This document shows, piece after piece, positions 27,155-39,289 of a stretch of 64,000 nucleotides of DNA (positions are counted from its first letter, which is position 1; each line of letters starts with the position of its first letter). The stretch comes from Chitinophagaceae bacterium (GTDB taxonomy: Bacteria > Bacteroidota > Bacteroidia > Chitinophagales > UBA10324). The stretch lies in NCBI GenBank assembly GCA_016704325.1, contig JADJAG010000004.1, positions 1 to 64,000 of the forward strand. The letters run 5' to 3'. The position numbers and the translations under genes were made by a program. Below the pieces are notes generated by a model. It saw only the letters and a program-made list of their open reading frames with translations. It was not told the origin of the DNA and ran no database searches.

Positions 27155-30100
27155 ATGCGTAATTTTTCTTCCCGCTTCAGGCCTTTCTTAGCTGTAGCAG
27201 CTATTGCACTACTGCTGGCATCCTGTAAGAATTTTGACCAGGTCTACTCCAGAAATTTCGATTTTCCTCCTGCCGACAGCACCAAGTTCGCCAAACTGGA
27301 TGAGCCATCCGGAAAATTATTCGACCTGCTCACCGACAAATCAACGGGCATCGATTTTTCGAACCGCATGGATTTTAAATTTCTTGACGACAATAACCTG
27401 TATGTCAATTATTACAATGGCGGCGGTGTTGCCATTCTTAACATCAACGGCGATTCATTGCCCGACCTTTACATGACCGGTAATAAAGTGGCCGATCAGA
27501 TCTATATAAATGAAGGCAACATGCGTTTTAAGAACGCTTCTCAGAATTCCGGTATCCTGCAGGCTAATAAAGGCTGGTCTACCGGCGTAGCCATTGTAGA
27601 CATCAACAACGATGGATTCGATGATGTATATGTATGCCGTTCCCGCTGGAAAGATTCTTTGTCAAACCTATGCTATATCAGTAACGGTAACGGAACCTTT
27701 ACCGAGAAGGGGAAAGAGTATGGTATTGAATGTGCCGACAGCTATACCATGGGTGCTGTATTTTTGATTACGACAACGATGGCGACCTTGACCTCTATGT
27801 AAAAAACCATCCCAATGATTTCGTAGAGCGCATGCGCTTTAACAACCTGGAGAAAGTAGAGCAGGGTAAAAATCAAAGTGATAAGTTTTTCCGCAATGAA
27901 GGCAATGGAAAATTTACAGATGTTTCTAAGGAAGCAGGTATCAATAACCATGGTTATGGTTTGGCAGTGTGTGCAGCCGATGTGAACGACGATGGATGGA
28001 TGGATGTATATGGCTGCAACGATTTTGCCATGTACGATTACCTCTACATTAACAATGGCAACGGCACCTTTACCGATCATTCCGGCGACTGGCTTTCCAA
28101 GAGTTCCATGTTCAGCATGGGCGTTGATATCGCCGACATTAATAATGATGCCTGGCAGGATATTGTTACCTGCGACATGCGTTTCGACCATTCATACATG
28201 CGCCGCTCATTTGCACTCGGACTGCGCAGGAATGAGTTCAGTAACATGGTAAGCAGCGGTTACCACTATCAATATGTAAAGAACACGTTGCATGTAAACA
28301 ACGGCAACAATACGTTCTCTGAAATTGCAAACCTTGCCGGTGTGGATGCAACAGACTGGTCATGGGGACCTTTGTTCTGCGACTATGACAATGATGGATT
28401 CAAAGATCTTTTTGTACCCAATGGCTATTACCGTTGGTTAAATATTGACGAGCGTGAATTGTACCAGGCGATGAGGGATGCCACCCGTCGTAAAGACAGT
28501 GTAGCATACAATAAATTATATACCCTGGTGAGTAAGAAGAAATTGATTGTACCGAATTATATCTACAAGAACAATGGCAATTTCACCTTCAGCAATGAAA
28601 TTGACGGTTGGGGTTGCAACCTCCCATCCATCACCCACGGCGCTGCATTGGCAGATCTTGATATGGATGGCGACATGGATATGGTAACCAGCGTTACCGA
28701 ATCTACCACCATCGTATACCGTAACAACCTCGAGAAAATGGATAAGAACAACTATATCCGTTTCAGCATGGTGGGCACTGATAAAAACATCAACGCCATC
28801 GGAGCTAAAATATATATCTATACAAAGAGTGGTATGCAGATGATTCAGCATCATGTAATTCGTGGCTATCAGTCTTCCTCAGAGAATATTGCACATTTTG
28901 GTTTGGCAAAAGATGATACGGTTTATAAGGTGATTATAATCTGGCCTGATCAGAAGACACAGGTATTAACGAACCTTATGGCAAACCAGGTTGTGAAGCT
29001 CGATCACAAGAATGCTATCAATGAGAAGATTGAAATTCATGGTAAATACACTCCCCTGTTTGCTGATGCCACCGATAAAATAGGCGTTGGATATAAGCAT
29101 GTGGAGAATGAATATGAAGACTTTAAGAAAGAATTGCTGCTGCCTCATAAAATGAGCCGGTTCGGTCCGGGCCTTGCTGTAGCCGATGTGAATGGTGATG
29201 GACTTGAAGACTTTTTTGTGAGTGGTGCTGTACGGGCTCCCGGTGAATTGTTTTTGCAAACTGCCGGCAAAACTTTTACAAAGTCCTCTTCACAGCCCTG
29301 GTCCAACGACAAGGCCACTGAACAATTAGGGGTGCTGTTTTTTGATGCCGATGGCGATGCGGATGCCGATCTGTATATGGCTACGGGTGGAGGAGAATTC
29401 AGTCCGGAAGATCCTTTACTTGCTGACTTGCTTTATATGAATGACGGGAAAGGCAACTTCACAAAAAATACTAAGGCATTGCCTGATATGCGCGTGAGTG
29501 GATCCTGCGCAGTAGCCGGTGACTATGACAATGATGGTGACCTTGATCTGTTTGTTGGTGGCCGTGTGGTACCTACTAAATACCCGATGCCGGCAAAGAG
29601 TGCTATCCTGCGTAATGATAAAGGCGTGTTTACAGATGTAACTAAAGAGGTGGCTCCTGAATTAGAGAAAGGTGGATTGGTTTGCGGTGCTATCTGGACC
29701 GATTATAATGCAGATAATAAACTCGACCTGATGATTATCGGGGAATGGATGCCGGTAACCGTTTACAAGAATGATGGCGGTAAATTTTCAGATGCTACCG
29801 CTGCAGCAGGTCTTGCTGATGCTACCGGCTGGTGGAACAGTATTGTATCCGGCGACTTCGACAATGATGGTGACGTTGACTATGTTGCAGGTAATGAAGG
29901 GTTGAATTCCCGCTATTACCAGCCAACAAAAGAACAGCCGGTTGAACTTCATTCTGCTGATTTCGATAAGAATGGTACCAACGACATTGTCCTTTCCGTG
30001 TATAACTATGGTAAATCGTATCCTGTAAAAACAAGGATGACGATGACGGAACAGATACCCATGATCGGTGATAAATTCAAGTTATATAAAACGTTTGCTC

Positions 30101-30765
30101 TTGCAACTACAGAAGAGGTGTTTGGCAAAGAGGCATTGGAAGCTGCAACCCGCTATACCGCCACTACGCTTGCTTCTTCCTATATCGAAAATCAGGGTGA
30201 CGGAAAATTCGTAGTCAGGGCATTGCCCATGGAAGCACAGTTCTCCTGTTTATATGGTATTCTTCCTTTTGATGTGAACAATGACGGTAACCTCGACATT
30301 ATTGCACACGGTAACTTCTTCAGCCCGGAATCAGAAACAGAAAAACAAGATGCCTGCATTGGCCTTACCATGCTGGGTGATGGTAAAGGCGGGTTTAAGC
30401 CACTGACCATACAACAGTCAGGCTTCCTTTCTACTAAAGATGCAAAAGCACTGGCTGTTATTTACCTGGGCAAAAATGAAACGCCTGTTTTGCTCGGCAC
30501 CAATAATAACGACAAGATGTTTGCCTATAATTTCACCAGCAATATTCAGAGCAAGGTGGCTATGACAGAGAAAGACCGTTTTGCAGAAATCTCTTACAAA
30601 GACGGACGTAAAGAAAAACGCGAGAATAACATAGGTTCCGGATACTTGTCACAGGGTTCGAAAACCATCTCATTCATTCCAAACCTGGTTGATAAGGTAG
30701 TGATCACCGATTACCTTGGACAACAACGCACTGTATTCCAGGGCCAGGCCATTGCATCTAAATAA
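27155..30765 (+). CDS. FG-GAP/CRTAC1-family lipoprotein, one frameshift
   Basis: ATG 27155 gives a lipoprotein signal ending LLLASC. Many FG-GAP/VCBS repeats follow, with calcium-binding DxNxDGxxD loops (for example VDINNDGFDDVYV, DYDNDGDLDLFV), and an ASPIC/UnbV domain near the middle (RGYQSSSENIAHFGL). The protein of about 1203 residues is therefore a beta-propeller surface lipoprotein. The frame breaks near 27760-27765; one extra T in TTTTT gives VFFDYDNDGDLDLYV, as in the downstream paralogue (NFFDYDKDGDLDLF). CRTAC1-like proteins in Bacteroidota are often tied to SusCD-like or adhesion functions. An almost equal-sized paralogue follows directly. Confidence 0.85.
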
Positions 30766-30786
30766 CTAATTCAGCTAACGGTTAAA

Positions 30787-33700
30787 ATGAACAGTAAAAT
30801 GAAACGAGGAATGAATAATACAGGAATCCTGACTTCAGTATTGCTGCTTGCAGTGGCCCTGTTGGCTTCCTGTAACGGCGGATATAAAAAAGGCAGACCT
30901 GACTGTGGTGGATTTCCCATCTTACGACAGCACCAAGTTTGATCCGATAGACCGCCCAAGCGGAAAGTTATTTGATATACTTTCAAGTGCTACTACCGGG
31001 CTGGTATTCTCCAACGATGTGGGTTACCGCATGCGTAACGACAACAACATCTACCAATACTTCTACAATGGTGCCGGCGTGGCTGTGCTGAATGCAAACG
31101 GCGATTCGCTGCCGGATGTATATATGTCAGGCAACATCGTTGCTGACAAGTTGTTTCTGAATGAAGGCAACATGAAGTTCAAAGATGTGACGGCAGCAGC
31201 AGGTATTCCTACCAAAAATAAAGGTTGGTCAACCGGTGTGTCTATTGTTGACATCAACAGCGATGGCTTCGATGATATTTATGTATGCCGCTCCCGCTGG
31301 AAAGATTCGTTGAATAACCTGCTGTATGTAAACAATGGCAACGGAACCTTCACCGAAAAAGCAAAAGAATATGGCATTGATGCTGCAGATACCTACACCA
31401 TCATGGCCAACTTTTTCGATTACGACAAAGATGGTGACCTCGATCTTTTCCTGGCCAATCATCCTACTGACTGGATTGAGAAGATGCGTTTTAATAACCT
31501 GGAGAAAATTGAAAACCATACCAACCAGAGTGACCGGCTCTACCGCAACGATAATGGCAAATTTGCAGATGTATCAAAAGATGCAGGCATCAACACGCAT
31601 GGTTATGGATTAAGCTGTACGGTAGCAGATTTTAATGGCGATAGCTGGCCAGATTTATATGTGGCCAACGATTTTGCCATGCACGATTATTATTTCATCA
31701 ACCAGGGCAATGGTAAGTTTAAAGAAGAAGCCCGTTCTGTGTTAAAGAAAACTTCTCTTTTTGGTATGGGTGCCGATGTGGGCGACATTAACAACGACGG
31801 CTATCCGGATATTTTTGTAGTGGACATGAAGTTCGACCGCTCTTATGTGCGCCGTTCTTTCATGCTTGCACAACGACGCTCTGAATTCAACAATATGGTG
31901 AGCAGCGGCTATCATTATCAGTATGTTCGCAATACCCTTCAGTTAAACAATGGTAATGGTACCTTCTCCGAAATTGCCTGCCTGGCAGGTGTGGATGCTA
32001 CCGAATGGTCGTGGGCGCCTTTACTGGTTGACCTTGATAATGACGGCTTTCAGGATCTCTTCGTATCCAATGGATACTATAAAACATTTAACATCGATGA
32101 ACGCGAATTGATACAGGGGCTGAAAGATGCCACCCGCCGTGGCGACAGCGCGATGTTCAACAAGATCAGCGCCATCATCAATACCAAGAAGCTGAAAGAT
32201 CCGAATGTGGTATTTAAAAACAACGGCGACCTCACCTTCGCACGCATGACAGAAGACTGGGGCTTTAACCAGCCTACTATCAGTCATGGTTCTGCTTTTG
32301 CCGATTTCGACCGCGATGGTGATATCGACATCATCAGCAGCAATACGGAACAATCACCTTTCATCTACCGAAACAATGAAGCACAAACACTGAAGAATAA
32401 TTTCATTGAATTCAGTTTCGCCGGCAGTGAAAAGAACATCAAAGGCATTGGCACGGAAGTGCGTATTTATACGAAGAATGGCATGCAATACCAGACCAAT
32501 CACGTGGTAAGAGGTTATCAGTCATCTTCTGAAAACATAGTCCACTTCGGACTGGGCGATGCAACAATGGTTGATAAAGTAGTGGCCACCTGGTACGATG
32601 GAAAAACGCAAACACTCACCAATGTGGCTCCTAACCGGATGGTACAGTTAACGTATGCCGAAGCAAATGAAAAAGCTCCTGTAATTGCCAAGCCGGCTTA
32701 CCTGTTTACCAATGTTACTGACAAGCTGAAGATTGACTTCAAACATGAAGAAGATCTTTTCGATGACTTTAAACGGGAACTGTTATTGCCTGAAAAGAAC
32801 AGCTACTTCGGCCCGGGGCTGGCAGTAGGAGATGTAAACGGTGATGGCCTTGACGACTTTTTTGTTGGGGGTGCTACCCGGCAGGCAGGGGTGCTCTATG
32901 TGCAGACTGCAGTCGGCGATTTCGCCGCATCCACCGGACAACCGTGGGATAGCGACAAGGCTGCTGATGCATTGGGTGCGATATTCTTTGATGCCGATGG
33001 CGATAAAGATGCCGACCTGTATGTTGCCACCGGAGGAAGCCAGTTTAATATGGAAGACAAGAATTACCGCGACCATCTATATATCAACGATGGCAAAGGA
33101 AAGTTTACGGCTGCAGACAATGCCTTACCTGAACTCTTCAGCAGCGGATCCTGTGTAGTAGCCGGAGACTATGATAATGATGGTGACCTCGACCTGTTTA
33201 TCGGAGGCCGCATTACGCCACAGCATTATCCCAATCCTGCCAAGAGCGCGATACTGAAAAATGACGGAGGTAAGTTTACCGATGTTACGGCCACGGTGGC
33301 ACCATTCCTGGAGAAAGCCGGCATGGTGTGTTCCGCACTCTGGACCGATTTCGACAACGATCAAAAGCTCGACCTGCTGCTGGGTGGCGAGTGGATGCCC
33401 ATTACCTTCCTGAAAAATAACAATGGAAAATTTGATGATGTAACGGCTACCGCCGGCATGGCAAATACCACCGGCTGGTGGAACAGCATGGTTTCAGGCG
33501 ACTTCGACAATGATGGCGACGTGGATTACATTGCCGGTAATGAAGGACTGAATACCCGTTACTACAAGCCTTCTGAAAAGGAACCAATAGATCTTTATGC
33601 GTACGACTTTGATCAGAGCGGCAAGAATGATGTGGTGATTTCCTTCTACAACTTCGGACAGAGTTACCCGGTAAAGAACCTGCAATACAGTGCGGAGCAG

Positions 33701-34408
33701 ATGCCCGTACTTGCCAAAGAGTTTAAGACGTATTCCGGTTTTGCATTATCCACTACGGAAGAAATTTATGGCCCGAAAGGACTTGACAAAGCCTACCACC
33801 TGACTGCTAAAACCCTTGCCAGTTCCTATATAGAGAACCAGGGCAATGGCAAGTTCGCCATCCGCGCCTTGCCGATGCGGGCACAGGTTTCCAGCATGTT
33901 TGGCATGCTGACCTATGATGTAAACAGCGACGGCAACCTCGACCTGATGTACCATGGAAACTTCTACAACAAAGAATCGGAAACCGAACGCAACGATGCC
34001 TTTATCGGCGAAATACTGCTCGGCGATGGCAAAGGCAACTTCACCTACCTGCCCAGCCGTGAAAGCGGTTTCTACTCAGATAAAGATGCGAAAGCACTTG
34101 CCGTTATCAGCATTGGTAAAAATCAGACACCGGTGATCCTGGGTACCAACAATAACGACAGGATGTTTGCATATCAGCTGGCAGCCAACAGCAGCAAGGT
34201 GAAATACACCGAACAGGACCGGTATGCTGATGTGTTTCTGAAAGACGGCCGCAAGATCCGCTGGGAAATGAATTTCGGTTCCGGTTTTCTCTCTGTAAGC
34301 ACGAAAGAGATTGCCTTCATTCCCTCCCTCACCGAGAAAGTGGTGATTACCGATTACAAAAATCAACCCCGCACGGTCTTCCAGGCCGAAGCACTTGCCG
34401 CGAAGTAG
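30787..34408 (+). CDS. FG-GAP/CRTAC1-family lipoprotein, paralogue, one frameshift
   Basis: The N-terminus beginning at ATG 30787 (MNSKMKRGMNNTGILTSVLL then LAVALLASC, a lipobox) is out of frame with the rest. Removing one A from AAAAAA at 30888-30893 joins it as GGYKKADLTVVDFPSYDSTK. The result is about 1206 residues with the same order of FG-GAP loops and ASPIC/UnbV domain (RGYQSSSENIVHFGLG) as the gene 22 nt upstream. A start at 30848 would drop the signal and should be rejected. The pair arose by tandem duplication; eye comparison gives well over half identity. Confidence 0.85.
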
Positions 34409-34430
34409 TTGATTGTAAGATTTGAATTTA

Positions 34431-34459
34431 AATCCCTGCCTGTGGCGGGGATTTTTTTT
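34431..34459 (+). terminator. Rho-independent terminator after the CRTAC1 pair
   Basis: AATCCCTGCC and GGCGGGGATT pair around TGT, followed by a run of eight T residues. It lies 23 nt after the stop. From here to 34810 I see no gene; ACCATTAGCTGCAATGG near 34750 resembles the right end of a cassette boundary. Confidence 0.75.
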
Positions 34460-34810
34460 GTGGGGTAGCGATGGAAATTAGACAACCACCTCCTTTCAAA
34501 CAAAAGACCCGGCAAAAGACAAATTAAATTATCTTGCAATATCCAAACAGGAAGCTGACCGTAGCCTGTTGAGTAACGGAAGGAATTTTGAATTGGGTTG
34601 TAGATGGTTGTATCCATGTTACGGAAATAAGCGCAATGCGGATATGGAGCAGCTGAAAAGTAAATTGTTGATTTTCTATAAGGCATTACAAAGTACAAAA
34701 ACGATATAAGTGAAATGTAATAATTTCGCCTATCGAATTCCGGTTTTCGCATAGAGAACCATTAGCTGCAATGGTATGGCGACACTGCATTTCAAACTGA
34801 CAATTTTTGA

Positions 34811-35665
34811 ATGAACATGAATAATCTACTTGACATCTTCTCAACCCGAGAACTTTCCTTACTCATTTGGTTGGGTTTAGGTTTGACAGCAACGATGTTT
34901 AGTAAAAGTATGCGTGACGGCCTTGGCGGGGTTTTAAAATTGATTTTTGGCAAGACAATCGGGACAATTCTTTTAATGCTGACACTTTATGCCTCACTGC
35001 TTCTCTTTCTCCTGTATAAACTTGGTTTTTGGGACATATCACTTCTTAAAGACACAATCTTTTGGTTTTGCACGACAGCTTTAGTTTTATTATTTACTAT
35101 CAACAAAGCAAAAACGAATAACTACTTTAAAGACATCATCAAAGAGAATTTGAAGTGGGTAATAGCAATTGAATTTATCGTAAACTTTTACACTTTTAGC
35201 TTAGTTAAGGAATTACTTTTAGTTCCAATAGTAATTTTCCTTGCCTTGCTGCAAGGTGTATCACAATCAGACAAAAGGTTTATTCAAGTAAGTAAATTTC
35301 TTGAAAATATTTTTGCTTTTATTGGTTTAGGGTTGATTGCGTTTGTCGTTTACATGACTTTCAAAAACTATCAAGAGATTTTCATTATTGACAATCTATT
35401 CTCATTCCTTCTTCCTCCACTCCTCACAATTTTGCTAATTCCATTCCTTTACCTTTTGGCGATTTACATAAACTATGAGGATCTGTTTGTTCGTGTCAAT
35501 TTTATGACAAATGACCGCAAGAAAAATAAATTGCTGAAGAAAGAAATTCTTCTCAATGCAAAACTTAATCTCAGTCGACTGACAACGATTAGCAAGAAAT
35601 TAAATAAGTTTGACTGGAATCATTCGGACAACATTAGATCTTACATTCAAACATTGACACAATAA
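34811..35665 (+). CDS. Hypothetical membrane protein
   Basis: The 284-residue protein has about seven hydrophobic segments (for example LIWLGLGLTATMF, TIGTILLMLTLYASLLLFLL and FLLPPLLTILLIPFLYLLAI) and a basic C-terminal tail with KLNLSRLTTISKKLNKFDWN. I do not recognise a family. It starts the repeat-rich accessory region and is followed by an attC-like repeat, suggesting it entered as a single-gene cassette. Its AT-rich sequence differs from the GC-richer CRTAC1 genes before it. Confidence 0.7.
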   Translation: MNMNNLLDIFSTRELSLLIWLGLGLTATMFSKSMRDGLGGVLKLIFGKTIGTILLMLTLYASLLLFLLYKLGFWDISLLKDTIFWFCTTALVLLFTINKAKTNNYFKDIIKENLKWVIAIEFIVNFYTFSLVKELLLVPIVIFLALLQGVSQSDKRFIQVSKFLENIFAFIGLGLIAFVVYMTFKNYQEIFIIDNLFSFLLPPLLTILLIPFLYLLAIYINYEDLFVRVNFMTNDRKKNKLLKKEILLNAKLNLSRLTTISKKLNKFDWNHSDNIRSYIQTLTQ

Positions 35666-35699
35666 CAACGAACAGTATTCGCTTGGGACAACCAGCACC

Positions 35700-35838
35700 G
35701 CATGCAGCGATCTTGGGTTTTGAGTTAGTGGGCACGAAGTGCGAACATAAAAGGTGTTTCATTTAGTTAACTTAATTACGGGCATGCAGTTGATCGTTTC
35801 AAACGCCCACCAACGCAAAGCCCCATTCGTTATCGGCA
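35700..35838 (+). repeat. Cassette-boundary repeat (attC-like), copy
   Basis: CTTGGGTTTTGAGTTAGTGG near 35712 pairs imperfectly, with G-T pairs, with CCACCAACGCAAAGCCCC near 35805, and ATTCGTTATC ends it. GTGTTTCATTTAGTTAACTT and GGGCATGCAGTTGATCG between the arms are shared with copies near 713-795 and 43660-43745. The next unit starts directly after it. Confidence 0.5.
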
Positions 35839-36121
35839 ATCTTATGACGACCGTGCAAACATTTACCGACAGTGCTAAAGTGACTGACTTAACAGTTTGG
35901 CTTTGCCATTTAGCTATTCCTCGCAGAATAAAAGGAGAAGCAACGCCACCCATAAAGCCGACCCACAGGTGCTTCATATTTTGTTATGCCCAACCGCACC
36001 GAATGCCCACCAACTGCCCAACCAGACAAGGACATTTTTTGTGAAGAACTTTTAAGTAATAACCAACTGACAGAAATATATTTTGCAGATATTTGAAGCC
36101 ACAGTTTATACAAAAAATAAC

Positions 36122-37960
36122 ATGAGATATTACGGAGCAAAAACAAAGCTACTTCCATTCATTGAGAGTGTTGTCAAAAAGACAGGCGTAAATGGCACTT
36201 CTAACTTTGTTGACCTTTTCGCAGGGACTTCGGCTGTTGGTAGACACTTCAAAAAACTTGGCTACACAGTAATCTCAAACGACACCCTTGAATTTTCATA
36301 CGCTATTGCAAAGACCTATATTGAATTGAACGAAGAACCTCAATTCAAAAAACTGAAATCTCATCTCAAACTAAAGAACGGAAACGAAAATTTATTTGAC
36401 TATTTGAACAAGCTAAAAACCCGCAAGAAGGGATTTATGTTTGAGAACTATTCACCAAATGGTGGCCGACAATATTTCACAGATGAAAACGCCTTACGAA
36501 TTGACACATTTCGTTTCTTAATTGAAGAATGGAAAGACGAAATGATAATTTCCGAACTTGAATATTATTATCTCATCACTTCACTGCTTCGCGGAGTAAA
36601 TCTCACAAGTAATGTTTCAGGAACATACGGAGCATTTTTGAAAACGTGGGACAAGCGTGCATTGAATCCATTGAAAATGGAAGCAGTTGAAATTATCCCA
36701 AGCAAGAATAAAAACAAGGCATATAAGTGTGATGCAAACGAATTGATAAAAGAGATTCATTCTGACATCCTTTACCTTGACCCACCTTATAACTCCAGAC
36801 AATATGCTTCAAACTATTTCATTCTTGAATTAATTGCAGAGGGTTGGTTCAAAGAGACACCGAAAATTTATGGTGAGACTGGAATGAGAGAATATGACCA
36901 CCAGAAATCAAAATATTGTTCAAAGACAAGTGCATTGATCGCACTTGAAGATTTGATTTTGAATTCTTCAAAAGCACAATACATTGTTTTAAGCTACAAC
37001 AACGAAGGAGTAATTCCACAAGCTGCCATTCAACAAGTACTTGGTAGAATTGGAACAGTTGAAACTTTTACAGAGAACCACAAAAGATACAAAAGCATCA
37101 ACCAAACAGTAAAAGACCCGCAACTAACTTTTGAAAATCTTTTTCTAGTTCAACCAAGAAAGACAGTCAACAAAACAAACAATTTGACAGGCAAAGAGTG
37201 GTTGCAAAATTCTTTCAGCATTTGGCGTGACTTAGGAAAAACAGAGGAAGAAAAGAAATTACATCATCCAGCAATTTTCACAATTAAATTAGTTTCAAAA
37301 CTCATTGACACATTCTGCAAACCGAACGGGGGAAAAATTTTGGACTGCTTCGCAGGTTCAGGCACAACGCTAATTTCAGGACTGAAAAAAGAAAAAGCTG
37401 TTATCGGGTTTGATTTAAGTTCTGAATACAAACAACAATTTATCAATAGGGCAACCAACTCATACAACATTCCCATTTACGGCTTAGAAAATATATATCT
37501 TGTTAGCGACTCAAGGAAACTTTCTGAAAAAGTTGAGGCAAGCTCAATTGACTTGTGTGTTACCTCTCCTCCATATTGGGATATACTCAATAGACAGAGA
37601 ACGGCAGACATGAAAGAAAACAGAAACTACTCAGACCGCAAAGAGGATTTAGGAAACATTGAAGATTACAACGAGTTTCTTTCTTCTCTCAAATCGGTTT
37701 GCGGTGAAGTTTACAAGGTGATAAAGCCAAAAGGTTACTTCATCGTGAATGTTATGGACTTACGGAAGAAGGACAAATTTTTTCCATTGCACATTGACAC
37801 AGCAAGAATAGCACAAGAAGCAGGTTTTTCATTTGAAGATATTCTTATTTGGGATAGACAACCCGAATACAACAACATGCGACCATTGGGCTATCCTTTT
37901 AAATTCATCGTGAACAAAGTGCATGAGTATCTTTTAATTTTTAGAAAACCTATTTTATGA
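36122..37960 (+). CDS. Two-domain DNA methyltransferase of a restriction-modification-like operon
   Basis: ATG 36122 (MRYYGAKTKLLPFIESVV) is chosen because the motif X segment YYGAK starts the D12-type domain; upstream residues would need TTG. The first domain has FVDLFAGTSAVG (SAM motif I) and ILYLDPPYNSRQYASNY (catalytic DPPY). The second has HPAIFTIKLV, KILDCFAGSGTTLISG (motif I) and LCVTSPPYWDIL (catalytic SPPY), ending VHEYLLIFRKP. Two amino-methyltransferase domains in 612 residues fit a modification enzyme for a non-palindromic site, one domain per strand. The stop overlaps the next gene (ATGA). The sequence specificity cannot be predicted. Confidence 0.88.
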   Translation: MRYYGAKTKLLPFIESVVKKTGVNGTSNFVDLFAGTSAVGRHFKKLGYTVISNDTLEFSYAIAKTYIELNEEPQFKKLKSHLKLKNGNENLFDYLNKLKTRKKGFMFENYSPNGGRQYFTDENALRIDTFRFLIEEWKDEMIISELEYYYLITSLLRGVNLTSNVSGTYGAFLKTWDKRALNPLKMEAVEIIPSKNKNKAYKCDANELIKEIHSDILYLDPPYNSRQYASNYFILELIAEGWFKETPKIYGETGMREYDHQKSKYCSKTSALIALEDLILNSSKAQYIVLSYNNEGVIPQAAIQQVLGRIGTVETFTENHKRYKSINQTVKDPQLTFENLFLVQPRKTVNKTNNLTGKEWLQNSFSIWRDLGKTEEEKKLHHPAIFTIKLVSKLIDTFCKPNGGKILDCFAGSGTTLISGLKKEKAVIGFDLSSEYKQQFINRATNSYNIPIYGLENIYLVSDSRKLSEKVEASSIDLCVTSPPYWDILNRQRTADMKENRNYSDRKEDLGNIEDYNEFLSSLKSVCGEVYKVIKPKGYFIVNVMDLRKKDKFFPLHIDTARIAQEAGFSFEDILIWDRQPEYNNMRPLGYPFKFIVNKVHEYLLIFRKPIL

Positions 37961-38406
37961 CACAACAACAATTTTACACCATTGTAGGGTATTTGGCTAA
38001 TCCAGTAAGGAATATGAACATAGAAGTTGAAATGCCTAATACTAGGCAAGCTAGTTTCATCAACCAGTATGCAACTATGACAAATAACTTCCCTCTGCCT
38101 TTAAATTCAAACACAGCACCATATTATGTTTGGGCTCCCGGAACAGATAAATATGGATTGGAAATTCGAGCATATTTTCTTTCAAACCAAAATATACCCC
38201 TAATCTTAATCTCTGCTTTAGAACCAAGAGGTTTTCAAAATCGTCCTGGCTATAATGCATGGAATAGAAGAATAAGCCGAATAAAAAATTTATTTCCATT
38301 ATTGGAAACAGGGTTTGTTCTTGGAAATAATCAAAATGTGAACCGTATTAGAGGTTTAGTCCCGCCACAATTTCTTAATGACTTTAATACAGGATTTAAC
38401 CTATAA
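37957..38406 (+). CDS. Unknown protein in the methyltransferase operon
   Basis: This 149-residue protein (MTQQQFYTIVGYLANPVRNM, later ISALEPRGFQNRPGYNAWNR and LIPLLETGFVL-like hydrophobic strands) has no motif I recognise and no signal peptide or membrane segment. Its ATG overlaps the methyltransferase stop and its stop overlaps the next ATG (TAATG). Such tight coupling makes it very likely part of the same system, for example a control, specificity or nuclease subunit. Its role is unknown. Confidence 0.65.
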   Translation: MTQQQFYTIVGYLANPVRNMNIEVEMPNTRQASFINQYATMTNNFPLPLNSNTAPYYVWAPGTDKYGLEIRAYFLSNQNIPLILISALEPRGFQNRPGYNAWNRRISRIKNLFPLLETGFVLGNNQNVNRIRGLVPPQFLNDFNTGFNL

Positions 38407-39287
38407 TGGAAAAGAATAAAATTTCAAATTTTCTCACCGCAGATATTTCATACTTACTTGGGTTAATCACTGGGCACGGTGAAATTCAATACAACAGTGA
38501 TGCAAAGAAAATTATCATTGACTTTGAGTATAAAACTCTTGAATCAAAAGCTATCACAAAAGTTTTTGACCAACGCTTGCATATTCAAACTTCACTTGAC
38601 CCTGTTGTTTATCGCTTGCAACAAATGGGAATCAATGTTCAGAAAATTACAGGCGATAAAATTTCACTCGTCCTCACTTGGATAAAAGAGGACATCGCTT
38701 GGCTGTTCATTAAGTTTCTCATTAACGGCACCCGATTTAGTTTTCACGACTTCCTAATTCCCGAACCAATCTTTGAAACAACTAATGCAAACAAAAAAGA
38801 ATTTTTGCGAGGCATCGCAGATGTAACTGGTTTTGTTCGCAAATCAAATGTTGACCAAACAGGCAGACATCGTGTGTATATTGAAATCTCAAACAAGAAT
38901 TGGCTATTACCACCGCAAATTTGTCAACTCACACAATCCCTGAAAGTTGCCATTCAATATATTGGTTACGGACATCCAAACATCCGAGGCGGAACAGGAA
39001 CGAGTTGGGCAAAAGAACATCAGATAAAGATTTACGCAGAAGATTTTGAGAACATCGGTTTTTATGTTTCTCACAAGAACGAAGCACTTGCAGAACTTGT
39101 AGAGCACAACAAGGAAAACTTTACAAGACGACTAGCATTATGCACAGGAGTTGCGAGGAGAGAAAAAATCAAAGACAATCATTCTCACGAAACACACGAA
39201 AAATTACCAGCAGAAATTAACGGGCAACATTTCAACGGCTTCAAAGAAATTTGTAAGTGCTTAGGTTGCTACTTACAAAAAGTTTGA
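38406..39287 (+). CDS. LAGLIDADG-like protein with degenerate catalytic motifs
   Basis: The 293-residue protein contains two LAGLIDADG-type helices: YLLGLITGHGEIQ at residues 16-28 and EFLRGIADVTGFVRKS at 132-147, in the spacing expected of a single-chain, two-repeat homing-endonuclease fold. The position of the catalytic acidic residue (last Asp of LAGLIDADG) is His in the first and Thr in the second, so cleavage activity is doubtful. A DNA-recognition role is more likely. It lies between the methyltransferase pair and a PD-(D/E)XK protein and is coupled to both. Fold assignment is by motif reading only. Confidence 0.6.
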   Translation: MEKNKISNFLTADISYLLGLITGHGEIQYNSDAKKIIIDFEYKTLESKAITKVFDQRLHIQTSLDPVVYRLQQMGINVQKITGDKISLVLTWIKEDIAWLFIKFLINGTRFSFHDFLIPEPIFETTNANKKEFLRGIADVTGFVRKSNVDQTGRHRVYIEISNKNWLLPPQICQLTQSLKVAIQYIGYGHPNIRGGTGTSWAKEHQIKIYAEDFENIGFYVSHKNEALAELVEHNKENFTRRLALCTGVARREKIKDNHSHETHEKLPAEINGQHFNGFKEICKCLGCYLQKV

Positions 39288-39289
39288 AC

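Noticed and set aside
34363..34752. Minus-strand frame of 129 residues across the CRTAC1 terminator
   Set aside because: It overlaps the 3' end of the CRTAC1 gene and a terminator and has no domain-like composition.
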